This document shows, one piece after another, positions 63,072-64,000 of a stretch of DNA of 64,000 nucleotides. The stretch lies in contig NZ_JAPZUB010000041.1 of assembly GCF_027533505.1 (NCBI RefSeq), forward strand, positions 1-64,000, written 5' to 3'. The position numbers and the translations under genes were made by a program. Under the pieces are notes generated by a model that saw only the letters and a list, made by a program, of their open reading frames with translations, made no database searches and was not told the DNA's origin. Source of the stretch: Flavobacterium sp. (GTDB lineage: Bacteria > Bacteroidota > Bacteroidia > Flavobacteriales > Flavobacteriaceae). The number at the start of each line of letters is the position of its first letter. Position 1 is the first letter of the stretch.

Positions 63072-63881
63072 ATGAAAAATATTTTAAAAAAAGCAGCTCT
63101 TTGTATGGTTGCACTTACTGCATTGTCGCTAACTTCTTGTTCAAATGACGACGATACAAACAACAACATCACCGGTGAGGGGACATTAAAATTAGAATTT
63201 GATAATATCTATAAAACAGCCAATTTGGCTATGAATACTCCTTATACCAATACGAATGGGGAGGTAGTGAAGGTGTCAAAAATGAAATACATCGTGAGTA
63301 ATATTAAGCTTACTAAAGACGATGGCACCGTGTTTACGTATCCTAAAAGTCAGAGTTATTTTATTGTAGACGAATTAACAGCTGCTTCACTAGTACTTGA
63401 TTTACCTAATATTCCAGCGGGGAACTATACCAAAGTAACTTTCGGAATTGGAGTTGATCAAGAGCAGTTTAATCTTGGAGCTGCAGGACAAGGCGATTTC
63501 CTAACCCAAGCCCAAAATGCCGGTATGATGTGGTCATGGAGTGCGGGTTATAAATTTGTCAATTTTGAAGGTACTTTTACTTCTCCAACAGTAACGACGG
63601 ACACGAATTTCAGGGTACATACTGGACAAACAGGAACAGATTACAACTATACGACGGTGACGCTTAACTTACCATCCAATGCTTTAGTTCGCACCAACAT
63701 CACGCCACAAGTGCATATTATGGCAGATGTATCGCATTTAATTGATGGTACCAACAAAATTTCGTTGACAGCAGCCAAAGGTTCTGGCGCAGCAGCCAAT
63801 GTTATGGGGGGACCAAATTTAGCTCTTGTTACCGCCAACATCGCCAACATGTTTACCGTTGATCATGTTCATAATGATTAA
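63072..63881 (+). CDS. MbnP family lipoprotein
   Basis: A 269-aa lipoprotein (LSLTSCSNDDD) of the MbnP family, often encoded beside methanobactin-related or MbnH-type di-heme proteins and linked to copper. Motifs: GTLKLEFDNIY, VVKVSKMKYIVSNIKLTKDDG, FGIGVDQEQFN, GMMWSWSAGYKFVNFEGTF, and a His-containing end FTVDHVHND. The next gene starts a lipoprotein that would fit an MbnH-like partner. Confidence 0.87.
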   Translation: MKNILKKAALCMVALTALSLTSCSNDDDTNNNITGEGTLKLEFDNIYKTANLAMNTPYTNTNGEVVKVSKMKYIVSNIKLTKDDGTVFTYPKSQSYFIVDELTAASLVLDLPNIPAGNYTKVTFGIGVDQEQFNLGAAGQGDFLTQAQNAGMMWSWSAGYKFVNFEGTFTSPTVTTDTNFRVHTGQTGTDYNYTTVTLNLPSNALVRTNITPQVHIMADVSHLIDGTNKISLTAAKGSGAAANVMGGPNLALVTANIANMFTVDHVHND

Positions 63882-63887
63882 ATAAAT

Positions 63888-63920
63888 CCAAAGGCGTTCG
63901 ACTTTCGGGCGCCTTTTTTA
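63888..63920 (+). terminator. Possible attenuating hairpin after the MbnP gene
   Basis: AAAGGCG and CGCC with TTTTTT downstream enclose a 13-base loop. The next gene starts 14 bp later, so read-through may be partial. Confidence 0.55.
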
Positions 63921-63933
63921 TCTTCTTTATACT

Positions 63934-64000
63934 ATGAAAAAGGTGATCATAGGGGTGTTAGCCCTTGGACTTTTAACGGCTTGTGCTACTGATGAGGAAG
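63934..64000 (+). CDS. Lipoprotein gene, cut by the window end
   Basis: Only the first 22 codons are present: MKKVIIGVLALGLLTACATDEE, a classic signal peptide with lipobox LTAC. By position after MbnP it may encode an MbnH-like/cytochrome-c-peroxidase-like di-heme protein, but nothing in the visible part shows this. Confidence 0.65.
   Translation, partial: MKKVIIGVLALGLLTACATDEE

Overview
The window comes from a Bacteroidota chromosome, most likely a Flavobacterium-like member of the Flavobacteriaceae. Three things point there. It has the gldJ-porU-porV gliding/type IX secretion block, and proteins with type IX C-terminal sorting signals. Its promoters follow the Bacteroidota pattern (TTG, 19 bp, TAnnTTTG). 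Its start regions are AT-rich with little Shine-Dalgarno signal. No species is claimed.

Layout. 0-18 kb is core: murF, gldJ, porU, porV, cdd, the pyruvate dehydrogenase genes pdhA and pdhC, an ExbB/ExbD pair, folC, two tRNA-Val genes each with its own terminator, and a minus-strand run M23 peptidase - MerR - LemA - TPM - TPM. 18-22 kb holds alaS, a GSCFA protein and a rhodanese. 22.2-40.6 kb is a long catabolic cluster. A PaaR-like TetR regulator with a matching operator precedes paaE, A, B, C, D, G, H, I, J, Z, a paaF-like gene and paaY. It is followed by a branched-chain 2-oxoacid module: E2, branched-chain aminotransferase and a fused E1 alpha/beta. These would turn phenylacetyl-CoA into acetyl-CoA and succinyl-CoA and oxidise branched-chain amino acids. 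No phenylacetate-CoA ligase (paaK) or E3 gene is in the window. 40.6-48.6 kb is a visibly AT-rich accessory island with decayed and defence-like genes: a NYN remnant, a short orphan ORF, a BRCT protein, a large zinc-hook AAA ATPase that may be RloC/PrrC-like, a DUF6169 pair, and an MntA/HepT toxin-antitoxin pair whose HepT is broken by a stop codon. 48.6-64 kb returns to ordinary genes: a DUF4136 lipoprotein, hutU, type IX-secreted proteins (one interrupted by a stop), a PLP enzyme, a glucosaminidase, hemL, small secreted proteins, an MbnP-family lipoprotein and the start of a lipoprotein gene cut by the window end.

The most unusual feature is a system of degenerate tandem heptanucleotide arrays filling many intergenic gaps of the paa/branched-chain cluster. 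The word differs from gap to gap, but the 7-nt phase is kept even where one word changes into another. Several gaps carry two arrays in opposite orientation, the first starting at the stop codon of one gene and the second ending at the start codon of the next. One array lies inside the coding sequence of the E2 gene as 13 consecutive CAGTNNN units; every third unit, the one whose next codon would be an in-frame stop, has been changed to CAGTC. A four-helix-bundle (23S rRNA intervening-sequence family) gene between paaG and paaH is flanked by a perfect 34-bp inverted repeat built of the same kind of heptamers. This suggests, without proving, that the arrays belong to or descend from a mobile element family. 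A different, GC-rich palindromic repeat lies in frame inside the fused E1 gene. The arrays resemble the short tandemly repeated repetitive (STRR) heptamers of heterocystous cyanobacteria in form only.
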